Below, in pieces: positions 37,812 to 50,904 of a stretch of DNA of 64,000 nt. This stretch comes from Acanthornis magna. Taxonomy: Eukaryota; Chordata; Aves; Passeriformes; Acanthizidae. The stretch lies in NCBI GenBank assembly GCA_036785705.1, contig JAWUZG010000032.1:15084001-15148000 (forward strand). The letters are read 5' to 3'. Under the pieces are notes generated by a model. The model saw nothing but the letters and a program-made list of their open reading frames with translations. It did no database searches and was not told where the DNA came from. How positions within the stretch are numbered: position 1 is the stretch's first letter; each line of letters starts with the position of its first letter. Position numbers and translations under genes: made by a program.

Positions 37812-37868
37812 ATTCTCCTCCCACTAAAGTCAATAGCAAACTCCCACTGACTTCAGTGAGGTCAAGTC
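37812..37868. mobile_element. Palindromic MITE-like remnant
   Basis: CCACTAAAGTCAAT (37821-37834) and ACTGACTTCAGTGA (37846-37859) form inverted arms matching at about 11 of 14 positions. They carry the same AAGTCAAT/GACTTCA core as the element at 25275. More diverged than that copy. Confidence 0.55.
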
Positions 37869-37869
37869 T

Positions 37870-39925
37870 ATTCATGGGACATGAAAGTTTACCTTGGCAT
37901 TACTTAGAGAATCTGAGACACATATTTTTGAGGTCCATCAGTTCTCCAAGGGTGCACTTAGCCTACTTATCCCAGATTTGCTCAGGGTACTTTGCAGAGA
38001 GACTGTGCAGAAGTGCAGACACCAGACGACACTGGAAGGCAATGAAGAGTGACCAGAGACTGATGAGGGTGTTGGTGGCCTGAGGCAGCCTCACACAGGA
38101 CCTAATCTGCAAGGCATGTGCAAAGAGAAAATGGACTCCTTTTGCTGATCAGCACAGTGAAGTCTGAGTTTCATTTTGACTCTGTGCTGACCTAGCTCTG
38201 CTGCTATTTATATTACTAGCCAAATCTGAGACTGTGTGAAAACGTCTCCTTAACCTTTCGAAACCGGCACACGGGTTTTTGTATCGCTATTTGCCCTCCA
38301 CTCCAGGGTCACTTACAAGAAAGTGCTGGCTGTGACCACTGCAGAACTGACCAACAGAGGTGAGCTCCTGCCAGGGTTGCTTTACTCACTAAGTCAAACA
38401 AAAAGCAGGTACAATTTGACATTAAACAAGAGGATGCTGACCATGCTCCGAAAGCATGGCCTAATTCTGATACTGGAAACTGCAATGAGCCAGCTCTGTG
38501 TTACTCAAAGTCACTTAAATGTGCTCTGAATGACCAAGTGACTGGAGACGCTGCTGGCATTCTGCTTTCTCCTCTCTTCTGTTTAGGGAGAATCATTCAA
38601 TGAGCTCGTGATGCATCAAGGCATCTCAAGGAGGAAGATTGAAGACAAGCCTCTGTGTTGCTGTCTGCTGTCTGAAGACAAACCAGGTGCCCCAGTAGCC
38701 ACCACAGAGCACAGACTCTGCATGCAGGGAGCAGAGGGATGACCTTCTTCCTCAAGCACCAGTTATCTTGGTATTTCAGAGTTACCCCAGATTATGACAA
38801 AGCAAACAGAAAAGCCATACCCACTTGTATAAAAAAAGCATATCTAAAATTACTCCCATGTGTGAGGTGCTGCTGCATGACATTAAGTGCAGCAGCCAAA
38901 CCAGTAACAGTTAAATCCCGCAGATCCCCATAAAAATACTCAGTACACAAATACACAGTAAATGAAATGACTGAATTAGAAGCAGAGATAAGTGAAGGAC
39001 AACAATTTGCTGCTCTGTGTTTAATATCATTGCCAAAGTGCTGAGGCACTTTCAGATTAAGGGGATTTTAGCACATTTTCCCCAGTAAAATTTTTGGCAA
39101 CTGCTGACTACCTTCTTCTGTCTTGCTGCGTCATTAAGAGCCCAGGCTCTTCACTCCAGTGGTATGTCCCCTGGCTAACTTCCCAATGAAATGTAGACAT
39201 TAATTTATGTTTAAAGTTCAATTTTTACTACATCTCTGCTCATAGAGAAATCCTTTTGGCCTCAGTGGTGTGTAGGTGAAATTCAGTGGCAGCAAAATCT
39301 CCCAATGATGTGCTCATTGACCAAAGCTTTATAACAACAAAGGGCAGAGCTATCTGGCAGAACCCCACCCAAGCATCCTGAGATCAGCTCTGCTGCTCTG
39401 TCCCACAGCGGACTATAAAAAAAAGTGCAAGTGAATTTAATAAAATGCCTTGCTATACTTCAAGTTATTCCAAATTGAGCTGCCAAAAATATCAGAGAAA
39501 GAACTAATGGATTTATTACCACTTTTCTCGTATCCTGAGCAAAAAATAACATGTCAATGTTTAAAACAAAGTTTCTGTTATTTTCCCCACTTTGCCCCAC
39601 TTTCCCAAACTCTTCTTTCAGTATCTGAGCCTATGCGTTCCTCCAAGATGGATAAATCTTAGAGGCATCTTCTCTTGACAGATACACAGAGGCTAACCTG
39701 GTCTGTCCCTGAGCACCACCACAATTCAATGGGTCAGATCCACCCATGAGGGACATAATGCACCATATAGTGAAAGCAAATGTAGATGTACCACACAAAT
39801 GCACTTCAAGGAACCAGGATGCTCCTTTGAAGAAGTTACTTCTTTCATGATTATTGTGTGATTCAGTTATGGGTGTGAATTCTCACAAATGAAAGTAAAG
39901 ATTAATTTGAAAACTGCATCTCCAC
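37870..39925. other. No gene; small CpG cluster at 38235-38295
   Basis: Five CpGs fall within about 55 bases (38240-38290: AACGTC, TTCGAAACCGGCACACGGG, ATCGCT) in CpG-poor flanks. Otherwise no exon, RNA gene or repeat recognised. Confidence 0.45.
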
Positions 39926-39929
39926 TTGT

Positions 39930-40055
39930 CCCTTCCCTTCCCTTCCCTTCCCTTCCCTTCCCTTCCCTTCCCTTCCCTTCCCTTCCCTTCCCTTCCCTTC
40001 CCTTCCCTTCCCTTCCCTTCCCTTCCCTTCCCTTCCCTTCCCTTCTCTTCCCTTC
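39930..40055 (+). repeat. (CCCTT)n pentamer microsatellite
   Basis: About 23 perfect pentamers to 40045, then one interrupted unit to 40055. The minus strand is (GGGAA)n, with more than twenty GGG runs spaced by two bases, which fits a G-quadruplex pattern. The near-perfect array suggests recent expansion. The repetitive EGKGR and LPFPS frames are artefacts. Confidence 0.97.
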
Positions 40056-40059
40056 ATTT

Positions 40060-41415
40060 TCCATGTGCCATTGCACATTCACCAGGGACTGGACCATGTA
40101 ACCATGTCCACGCTGCCTTGTAACCTTATCTTTCCTCCCACCCTTTGAAAATAGCAACAGAAGAGGTGAAAGCCTTCAAAATCAACACAGAAAAAAGCAG
40201 GAGAGGATATTTGAAGAAAGAAGCCTCTCCCCTGTGGAGATGGGGAACTGATGTGCCTGTGATGTGGCTTTCAACATGTCAGTGCCACAGAGCACTGGAC
40301 AGATCTGCCGTGTTGCAGTCCTCACGTAGCAAAGACAAACTTGTTTTTAATAGACAACATATTGGAAATATAGCCGTGATTAAATCTCTCTGTTCTCTTT
40401 CCTTTTCCCTTCCCCCGTAGCTACCTTACCATCAGTTTGGCAAATCTTAAGGATTACAGATGTAACACTAGCATAAACACAAATATGGCACGTTAGCTGC
40501 ACGGGCTGCTTTGAAGATAAAGACTGACTTTAAATTCCACAATCCTGAGGGCTCTTGTCACCTTGAAATCTGATTTCAAAGCTCAACACCACTGAAATGT
40601 CTTGTTGAGAGTGATGACAGCAGGCAGCGAAGTGTACACTGTATTGTCACCACCTGTGATTGGTGGCAAAGTGCATACTTTGGCTACCACATACTGACTC
40701 CCTAGCTGTGGGCTGCCTGCAATAATGCAAACAATAACTGCTGGCTAATTTCAGTCCTGTAAGTATGGTGATGAAGTATTACATAAACTCAGAAACCATG
40801 AGAGTTAAGTGGATGGCGTCTGTTTTCACTGTTTTCAAGGGGCACAGGGAATCTTTACTGTGTCAGTCTGTGGGAGAAAGAAAGTGGGAGAGAAAAAGAG
40901 ATGAACGCATTCCTGCAATAATGAGAAGCCAGCAACTAAAGAAAGACCAAGAGGCCATGAGGCTGTGAACACTGACAGTTTGCATGAGGAAGAGCTGCGA
41001 GAAAATCCCCTGGACTCTGTGCCTGGGCTACACAGTACCCTGCAGGTCACTGAACAGGAACATAAGTCACACAAAAAAAGGGTATGTGCTGGGACCCCAG
41101 CCCTGTTGCTTGGTCACCCCCATGGGATGGATGTCTTGTAACCTGCAAAGAATCATACCTTGGATGGACATAAGAAATGGGGAGCCAGGTGATCAAGGGC
41201 TAGTTTGCTGCTGCACTTGCACTGGTCAGTTCTTGAGGAGCAGTGGAAATGGCCATGGGAAGGCAAGAGCTTGACAGCGCTGGGTCTGTGAGGACATACC
41301 TGAGTCTATGCTGCCTGTGTCTCTGCACCATGATTCCCATCACACCCTGGGGTCCGGGGCTGCCTGGGGAGCTGGGGTATTCACATAGCTAGTAATGGTG
41401 AATTGACTGCCCATC
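40060..41415. other. No feature recognised
   Basis: Unique sequence of average composition. No exon with splice context and no identifiable transposon. Confidence 0.5.
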
Positions 41416-41420
41416 CCCTC

Positions 41421-41475
41421 TGACACTGAAGCCGTGGACTTTTTCTACTGATTTCAGTGGAAACAGGCTTTTGCC
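41421..41475. mobile_element. Possible MITE-like remnant
   Basis: CACTGAAGCC (41424-41433) and TGATTTCAGTGG (41449-41460) form weak inverted arms of the type seen at 25275. Only about 9 of 14 positions pair, so chance is possible. Confidence 0.35.
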
Positions 41476-41479
41476 CATT

Positions 41480-43235
41480 CACTTATGTCTGTATAAATGA
41501 ATATTAATTACATAAAAGTCTGGGTAATCTTTAGCTGACAGATTCCTTAGAGGTTTCCTGAATGCCCCCAGGAAGACAGGACAAGTGTCCTCTGGCTCAG
41601 TTTTAGGAGAAAATCCAAGAGCAATACAGAAGACTTGCTGTTGGAAAAGCAGGCAGATAACCAGCCCAGGCTATCACTATTGACAAGACTGGGACAACAA
41701 GGAGCTGGGAATGACACAGCGAGGCCAATGGATATCAGCCCATTGGGCTGTGATAGCTGACCTCTTGCTGATGAAACGGACTTGAACTCTTAGTTGTCAT
41801 CAAGAGAATGCAAGATCTCTGGGCCTAAATGAGACAGCACCCGCAAGATAGACCCCATTATAACCAAATACTTTTCTTCCAAGATTAAGAGAATTTCTGC
41901 TTCCCAGGATTCATTAGCTCTGACCTAAGGCACCAATGGAAATGCTGTGCTTCTTCCATTCTTATTCTCCTTCTCGATATGAAAGCCACAAAACCAAAAC
42001 ACATATTCTGTAACTCCAGTGAAGCCCATAGTTGGTTGGAAAGTGTGTATTTCTGCTTTATCAAAATCACCAGAATGCTATTTAGTGCTCCTTTTGATTA
42101 CAAATGCAACGATTTTATTTATTCCCTACTAATACAATGAATATATTGGGTGATTTACAGTAGACAAAACTTGAGAACCACAGAGTTTGCCATCTAAACA
42201 GGTAAGGGGAAGGCAAAGGAAGAAATACTAAATATTACAAGGGGGATGCAGTGTTTCACAGTGTCCTTGTTTTTGCCCTTAGTGTTCAATATTGCAGAGG
42301 GTTAGGGGGGTTGATAGAATTCTCATGTGACTGGAGGTCCTATGGCCCAAGGAAGAGGAGGGCTGTGGACAAGGAGGAGCAAACAGCTAATATACCACTC
42401 TCTCCAGTATTAAACTACTGACTAGGGTCAAAGAATGGGGGAAAACAGAGCAGTGGTAGGGAATTGGGGGAATTTAGAGATAAACCCCTCTAAATTTGCT
42501 CTCTAATATAAATCTATTACTGGCAGTCAAAAGTCTTATGAGATGTATATAGTGAAGTAGAAGAATCCTGAAGGGTAAATCATGAGAGACTCTGATCAAA
42601 CAAACAATTTAAGCTGGGAGCCGTGTGGAAGAAAAAAATAATTCAACTTAGTCAAAAGGTCAGGAGAAAGATCTTGACATTTTGGGAATGGCGGTCCAAG
42701 CAAACACTACCCAATCCTTAGAGCATGACTCAGGAGAGCATGTCTCATCTAGTGTGAGTGAGGGTGGCCAGGTGCTCTGTTTTCATGCTGGTGTGATGAT
42801 TCAGTGGCCAAGAGTAAATACTGATGATATCAGATCCTTTCCCTTTTTGAGAAGCAAAGCCATACATCAGCACGTTCTGTTTGCTACCAGCTCCAAGGAA
42901 AAAAACACTTGATGTTGAAAGTGCAACCCTCTGTCCTCCTTATTTCCTAGGCATGCTGTGAAGGTCTCCCAACAGGAATATTGCAATTCTGCAGTACCTT
43001 CGCTCTGATACAGAGAATTGTGACAAATATAAGCCTCCAAAGTGTCGGTCTTGTTTAACTTTTTGCATAAAGACAAAAGGACTCCTAGTAACTTTCATGG
43101 TACTTGTACACGTGTATGTCTCCCTGACCTTACAGTTTTAAACTATACCAATTAAGACAAAAATTAGCAGAAAACAAAAATCATTATTCTCCCCCAAAGA
43201 TATTACTTTAAAAGGTCAGGTTTGTTAATGTAGCG
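41480..43235. other. No feature recognised
   Basis: No exon, RNA gene or confident repeat seen. Confidence 0.5.
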
Positions 43236-43238
43236 TCT

Positions 43239-43270
43239 TACTACTACTACTACTACTACTGCTACTACTA
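43239..43270 (+). repeat. (TAC)n trinucleotide microsatellite
   Basis: About ten CTA/TAC units with one CTG variant. Confidence 0.92.
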
Positions 43271-43274
43271 TTGA

Positions 43275-46240
43275 AAATGGCTTGAAAATCAACAAGGTAA
43301 AAATAGTTGAGAACAAGCTTGAAGTTTATTAACTAAATTATTTTTTTAAATAAATTATTAAATTTTACTATTAGCAACTAGGCTGAAAAACTTTAGGTTT
43401 TAATAAAATGCCAAAGGTTGTGACAGTGGTTAGTTGTATGCAAGGAACTTCCCCAGGGTCAATCAGAATATCTCTGCCAGAGCAGGAAATATTACACTAG
43501 TTTCCCTAGTGCTCAGGTTGTATTTTACATTCCAAACTATTTTTCCTGTGAGAAAAAGCTGACATCTTCTCTGAAGAATCTGTTTCATTTTACTTTTCTT
43601 TGCAACCTGAGATTTCATTATGTTTATTTTTCTTCATATTTTCTTATCTTTCTCTATTAACTACTACAAATCTGGAAGGGTAAACAATTTTTGAGTCTCA
43701 GGGGTTGGGAACAGCAGAGTAGTTTTCTTAAATCCTAATCTGTGACTGGTAATTATGGCCATTTCAAGGTTCCCTTAGAGAATTATTGTCTTCTGAAATA
43801 TTTTAAATAGCTAGCTGTCCACAACTTTTCTTTGCCTCAGAAAATGGATATATTATCATTTTAATGTCTACTGTTGCTGCTGCTGGGAGCAATAAAGCTA
43901 AGTTCATGTTCTCCCACGGTGTATGTATCAATGGGAAATATATAATACTAAAATATGCTCTGGAATTCTTTTACATGACAATCTGAGAATAAAGGTGGTG
44001 AACAAACACTGAAAACTCCAGATGGACTCAACAGCGAAGATGGAGTTTGTCTCACCCCACCTTATTTTACTCAGGCAAATGATGCAGAGCAGTCATTTAG
44101 ACATTCTGTGAAGAGAGAAAGGGAAACACATCTCCAGAGACACTTCACCTCCTTATCTGAAGGTGGGGTCAAACCACCCTCAGGATACCTTGCATCTCTC
44201 TAGATGTGTGGGCATCTCCCCTGTGCTGTGTTAGCCTGCCTCACACAGCACTGCTTTTGCACTCATTTAGTTTTAAGAATAAAGAAGTCTCAGAAGGCCA
44301 TGAGAGTGCTGAAGGGGCAGTGTCACTTTGCCACCTTACGGCTCAGTTACACATTTTGGTCCCTTGCTTGATGTGAGTCAGAGCACCCTTGCTGCTGCAG
44401 CCAGGTAGCCACCAGGCAGGTGAGGACAAAACCATGTCAGAACCATGCTTGCTTTTGCTTTCTGGTGCTCCTCTAATGGAGATGTGCAAAGCAGCTTTTG
44501 AATTTGGGAGTTGCTCTTGACCAGAACAAGATAAAGGTATTGTTTGCTCTTCCAAAGCAGAGATTATTTTCACTATATACAGATGTGAAGTGAAAACTAG
44601 CAAGAGTACTAGAGAGGCTGCAAGATTTGTCTGCCTCTTTCCAGAAACATGATCATAGCTCCAACTATAGTCTTCTGCCCACATTTTAAATAGCTGGAGA
44701 GATAATATTCAGTTGCTTTATCTTAGGAAAACTCTGAATCAAGAATTCATGACCACAAGGACTTGTTGACTGCAAGGCTGTCATTGCAAAAACAATGAGC
44801 TGTCCCTGCTGGGAGCGTTTGCAGATTCAGAGAGTTTAATGACAATCCGCACAATTATGTTTCTATAAGCACAGACCTGAGAAAAAAATTAGTCCTCCTT
44901 CTTGACTCACATATTGAATTTCTTTTACTTCTGGAGATGTCTGAGAGAGACTATGTCAATTGTACTTAACAGAAGGACGAAGTGAGCACTTTAAAAATTT
45001 TGATTCCCAGAAGGCCTATGGCTTCACTGATGGTGAAAGCAGTGCCTCAGAAAGCCATTTGCAGCTCTCCAGTTAGCAGATCTTAATGTCCTAAAAGGAA
45101 AACATCCTGGAACTCCCATCAAGTAACAGAAGTTATTTTCCACGCACCACATTTACCCTTTTTCCAGGTAACAGATTGGCACTAAGCAAAATCCAACTAT
45201 GTAACCACTACAGAACAGGTACGCCCAAAAGTGCTCACCCCACTTAGGTCAACTCACTTCAAAAACAATTCAGCTGTCTAATTTATTGCTACATCACTTA
45301 GACATACTTGCACTCTTGAGGAGCCTTCTGGACTGCACATAAAACTGTGGGAAAGAGGAGTCAGAAAACTGTGGCATAAATAACAGGCAGATTTGGTACT
45401 ATCTGTTCAAAGATGGCAAGTGGAAAAAAAGTAGCAAGGGTAATTAATGATTTGGGATATGAATGCACATATGAATGTGCAAAAATTATTTATTTCCATC
45501 CTCTTGAAATCCTTTTGTTTTGATTTGGTTTTGAAATCATCATTCCTCTGGGAAATACTTGAAATTGGTGGGGTATATAAAAATACTACTAAACAATACA
45601 GTTTAAACATCTTTTTCTATAGAGGAGATTCCTGTCAGAAGAATCATGGCACTTTATGCTTCAGAAGTAGGACTTACTGCAGTGAATCAAATTATACACC
45701 TCTTTAGTTGCAAATTTAAACTAATACTACTGTTTGATCAGCATAGAGAGGAAATATTGTATTTAGAAAACTAAAAGATCAATCTCTCACAGGTTTATCC
45801 TCAGATGTCTTAAATACTGAGTATATTCCACCAGGAAAAAAATCTTCATTTAGATCAAGGGTTCTGAGATTCAAATATTTATTCAGGGTTTTGGGGTGTT
45901 TTTTGTTTGTTTCTTGGTTTTTCTTGGTTTTGTTTTCTGCAAATAATGCTTTCTGAAAGAATAGTAATTTTCATACAGATTGTTCATTTAAGTCAACATT
46001 TTCATTATCTGTAGTTTTGTAGCTTAATTATAAAGTGCTTGTCATACACCCAAATAGCAAAGTAAATATGTTAATAAGTTTGCTTATAAATGTTAACATA
46101 TTGCTGGCTCTTTCAGAAATATAAGTTGTGACCTCACTCTAGAAATTCAATTTCAAATAGAAAGTGTAAAATAGACCTCAGTGCATTAAATTTATCTTGT
46201 TCCATATTGACATAAATTGCTTATATTTTCACTTACACGT
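43275..46240. other. No feature recognised
   Basis: About 3 kb of AT-rich unique DNA. Frames are below about 115 codons and show no family resemblance. Confidence 0.5.
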
Positions 46241-46244
46241 CAGT

Positions 46245-46560
46245 TAAGAGGAGGAGGAAGACACATAACAAAACTGTAAATGCTTAAAGGTTGTGCTTTT
46301 TGTCGGGAAACATTGTTGAGTCTGCCAGCAGATAAGCTTTGCATTACACAGAAAGTGATAAAAGCTCGCCAATGAATGAACAGATATTTTTTGAAGGTGC
46401 TCTTCTGTCATTAAGGTTTTTATAACGTTGATAAACTCCTAATTTTTAGGCATTTGAAGAAAGTTCCATAATCTGAAGAAATATTATCACTGGCTGCTAA
46501 AAATTCCATTGGTCATACATTTATTTGTCTGGCTATGTGAACCTTTCCAGCTGTAACAAC
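46245..46560. promoter_or_regulatory. Candidate conserved noncoding element
   Basis: Unique, non-repetitive sequence with AGATAAGC (GATA-like, about 46331), GTGATAAAAGCTCGCCAATGAATGA, GTCATTAAGG (TAAT-type), AACGTTGATAAAC and CCATTGGTCAT (CCAAT-type, about 46507). Four CpGs are retained. The call is weaker than those at 18010 and 54725. Confidence 0.25.
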
Positions 46561-46589
46561 AAAAAATAAACATCTGCATAGATGTATAT

Positions 46590-46690
46590 GGGGTTGTATC
46601 TATATATTATATATGTACACATATATTACTAGATGCATAACTCTACCTAGATGTATGTATGTGTGTTTGCATACCATAATAATATTTCTT
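46590..46690. repeat. AT-rich low-complexity stretch
   Basis: Runs of TATATA, ATGTACACATATAT and GTATGTATGTGTGT form an imperfect, partly self-complementary AT-rich patch. Confidence 0.6.
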
Positions 46691-46699
46691 CCTTCTTTC

Positions 46700-49600
46700 T
46701 CCAAATAATTTTCACACTCATGTAATTCCACTTAAGTTAAAGACCTACTGTGCTGTGAAGCTAGTATGGAAAAGGAATTTTAAATTAGATAAAATTGGCT
46801 TGATGGTGGATATGTACAGCCAAAAGATATATTTTTACTTTATGATGATGCACTGTCATTGCACAGAACATTATTTAGTAAAAAACATTGGTTTAAACAG
46901 GTTTTGGTTCAGAAAAAGAATTGTTTCATTACAAGAGGGACCATTAAGTGAAAATGATCAGTGAGGAATTACATTCTTCTTTACTAAGGCTAAAAGACTT
47001 CACTTTATCATTTTGATTTTCAAACAAAAATTGACTTGTTTAGAGTCACATCCCCCCAGAAAAGCTACAAGTAACCATTCTTAAATTTAGGTGATGGAGA
47101 GACCTTCCAGAGGTTTTCAAAGATACCTATCTAATTGCATTGTTCACCTGCTACAGGAATAGCATTGAACACTTAAAATTGAGAGACAAATTGGAAGAGT
47201 TAGAATGGATCTCATCCTAGGGAAGGATATTGAAAAGATTGACAAAGCACAGTGTCTTCCAGTCACTGCTCAATAAAGTCAGAAACTAGCCTGTTCTGCA
47301 GTGAACTAATACCCTGTATAAGCAATTTTACAGTTAACTAAACAGAATAAAAATCCTTCTTTTATTTAATTCTACTTCTACCATGGAAATGCATTTGGTT
47401 GATTTGTCAAGGTGTGGGAAGGTGCAGCATTACATAGTTAAAAGCTGAAACCAGTGTTAAACATTTCAAGCAAATACCTACTTACTAAATATTTCAGTAT
47501 TAGATTCATATTTTACAAAAGCAAGCTGGAAGAACTTTCCAGGACCATTTTTTAATAAATAAAAGGTGTTAGAAATGAGCATGTAACTTCTTCTGTATCT
47601 GTCATGAGCATTTGCAGATAATCTATACCTATATTTGCCATTACCATCATCCTTTACATGTATTTCCAAGTAAACATGAGACCCAGGATAGCTAGATCTA
47701 GTGCTATAGGTATCCTTGATCTAAACTTAGACAGTGCCTGCAGATATTCCATGTTATCAGTGATGACATTTTTACCTGCTAGAGTAAGTTGAATGAAGTG
47801 TATTTGTCAGCAGTCAGTTTGGCAAAATGGTCTAGATGGGCTGCTTGTCCCCGTGTGCAGGAAAAACCTTATGAACGTTCGACCACGAATTGAGCCTCCT
47901 CAGATAGAAGATGGGTGATCAAGACTGATTCCCTGAGATGCAGCAAATGTTTTCCAACATGCCTGAGAGTTAGAGACACAAGCTGAGTATCCAGGGAAAT
48001 AGGGGTGTAAATCAGAAAGGAAATGAAGGCAACTTCCTGGAGTCCCTTTACTTCACTGTGAAGGTGACGAGCTGGCTTTGCAGCAGAAGGATGGATCAGC
48101 CTGATGACATTGGCCCCAGGAGACCTTCAGGACTTGGGATTGTGCAGTTTTAAAGATGGTCTGGTAATATGGCATCCTTATTAGAGCTTCCCTCCAACTG
48201 TTCATGGTCTGCATGTAATGCCAGGGGCATGGGCTGGTGTGCCCAGAGTAAAACATTTAAAAATTTTGTTACTGGGGGAGAAAACTGCATTCCTTCAGAC
48301 AGGGAAATGAAAATGTTTGAGAAAAAATATATCTCAAAAGGTAAATATTAGTTACCTACTTCTATATGATTGGATAGGAGACTTGAATAAATTTTAATAT
48401 TTAATGTTTTGGTCAGGGGAGGGATTTACTAATTTAAAGTAACTACTGAGTGGTATTAGAACATTTCTCCTACGATAATGCTGGAGGTGGGGGGGACATT
48501 CAAGTTATAATCACTGAATAGAAACTTCAGTTCCCAGCAGGAAAATCTTCTTTCTTATATACAGTATGTGTGAGAGAAAGAGCAGTAAAGATATCTAAAT
48601 TGCAGTACCTACATATAGCAAAGAATATAATTTATTTTTTTCTACTCGGACTATGTTTTTAACTACAACACAGCTTAAGTATGTTTGTCATAAACTTTCC
48701 TAAACACAATTGTGCAAATTTACGTATAAATAACTCTTTTTATAAGTTTATAGAAAGGTTTTGCATTTCCTCCTATTTGCCATGCTCACCTCTAGTTTCA
48801 CACATATCAAAGTGAATGAAATTTTCTCATCCTGCAATGAATGTTTAGATCTCCACAGAATTAATTGTTCTGCTTCATAAACTGATATATTGCTTGATTC
48901 TTATATGGGTTGCCACTTGCACGGGGCAAAAAAAAAAAAAAAAAGTAGTTGTTCTGTTGTTTATTTTTGAGGAATGTCTTTTCTAACTCGGCACCACCAG
49001 AAAGATTGCTGTTATCAGTGCTCAAATACCAGTCACTCCCTTATGAAGCAAGAAAAGATACACTGAGCGGTCCCAGGGACTAAGGAAACTTTGGCATTTC
49101 ATCAGTTTCAGGGCTAGAATTTCACTGTCAAGCTCACTATCTGCTGGGCCCTCACAGATAAACAGTAGATAGGAACTCACAACACATTCCTTTCATGTTC
49201 ACTAATTTCAGAAAGAGACTCTGCAGTGTAACACCAGCACATCCCTTGAAGTCCTATCTCTCTGCTTGTATCTTTGGCAGACGTGTAGTAATTAGTAAAA
49301 CAGAGTGAAGATATTTTACACCACTCTGTCCACTTGGCTCTGCCATTATGAACAAACGCTGCAAGTTTTGGCTGGGAACGGCATCTCGCACTCTGTGCTT
49401 GGGTTATAAATCCCTATTTAAATCTGAAATTCTTTTAAATTACTTAGGATGTAAACTTTAACTTCAAAAGATAAAGGACTCTTGCTACTGTAATTTATAG
49501 CCTTAGGAACTAAGGAAGTTTATCTCCTCCATATTTAATGGAAGTTTAAGACAACATTAAAAATGAAATTAAGAGAAATAGAATCATTTTATCACTGCCT

Positions 49601-50840
49601 CATCTTGCTGAAGTTAAATAAAATACTGTGCAAAAGTAAAGTTTCTTTATAGCTAAAATATGAGGCTTTTTCTTTAAAAAGTATTTATCCTTTTTTACTT
49701 GTAAACTTCAAAAAACTCTTTCTCCTTCTGGACTAGATTTTGCCACCCTCAATCAGAATAATAGAGATGTCACAAAAGGTCTTGCTGTTTGCAGTTGGCC
49801 CATGACTGAAATAAAGTGCTGCTTAATAAGTGCAGAATGACAGCCAAATAAGGAACTATGTCCTCCTCATCAATAAGGCACTGGGGGTATTATATATACA
49901 CATCCTATATAGGTATTGTAATACAGCTCTTAGATTGTATGCAGCAGATGCTTACATCTCTAAAAGTATTGCTTGGCTGCAGTGGCTGAGCATTTGTATA
50001 TTACTAAGCTGGAAAATCTTTCTGCTTTGTTGAATCAATGAGACAAATACTGTTGTAACTTTGTGTTTCCGGAGCATCTTTCACAGAATGGAAGATACCA
50101 AGGATTGAATCCAAGACTTAAATAAGTAGCTTCTGTTTTCCCTGATGATTTTGGCCTGAATTATGAATGAGTGAATGGTAGTGGTCAAGGTACATTAAAG
50201 TCATGAAAGGGTTATAACTGGAGAAATAGTTATTATTCTAATTATAGAGAATATAATTAATATATTCTAATTAATTTCCACCAAAAATTTAATTTTCAAA
50301 TGTGATGAATGCATCATCCTAAAATTTCATGGGAAATCTAACCATACTGCAGAGGTGAAAAGGAGGAACTAAAAGTGGAATGCAAAAAAATCTCCAAAGC
50401 TACTATAAGGGGAACCTGAAGAAGGGCATTAGAGGAGGCTTTGTGCTACTTAAACTTGCTTTTATGCAACTAGTGGGTCCAAATTCAGTACAGATAGATG
50501 CAGATCTCTTCTGCTGGAGAAAAGCTGCATTTTGCTTAGACTACGCTGACTTCAATTAGTATAGAATTTTAGAAAAGTTAAGAATCCCATTGCTACTGAA
50601 AGCCAAGTCCTTCTAGGCTTCTCGCTACTGCCACTCTAAAAGCTGCAGGGCTACTTTGTCACCCTCAAATTTCTGAAGTGAGAGAGATAAGGGTACTGTG
50701 GAACCATTCCTTCTAGGTCATTGGGAAGAGCATTCCCCTGGCAAGATGCCAGTTCCAAGGTCTTGTCACACCTCTGACTTCTCTGTGTAAATAGTGCAGG
50801 AATCTGCATGCTTCCCTTTCATTCTGTGAGACAGGAGGGC
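46700..50840. other. No gene; A17 tract, possible old repeat scraps
   Basis: No exon recognised. A 17-base A run lies at 48928-48944. GACTAGATTTTGCCACCCT near 49731 resembles the end of a widespread old sauropsid repeat, but only about 20 bases match. Confidence 0.5.
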
Positions 50841-50848
50841 AGCGGTGT

Positions 50849-50900
50849 TTGCTGGTGTAAATGAGGAGATGGATGAAGTTCAGTGGCAGCCTGAGTCACT
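50849..50900 (+). mobile_element. Possible fragment of old sauropsid repeat
   Basis: GCTGGTGTAAATGAGGAG followed by TGAAGTTCAGTGGCAG has the order of a common amniote repeat that reads (GTGTAAATCAGGAG...TGAAGTCAGTGG). The stretch is too short to name a family. Confidence 0.35.
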
Positions 50901-50904
50901 CTGT

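Noticed and set aside
39867..40157. EGKGR-repeat protein
   Set aside because: Artefact of the (CCCTT)n array.
49731..49790. Old sauropsid repeat end (GACTAGATTTTGCCACCCT)
   Set aside because: About 20 matching bases only; insufficient to annotate as an element.
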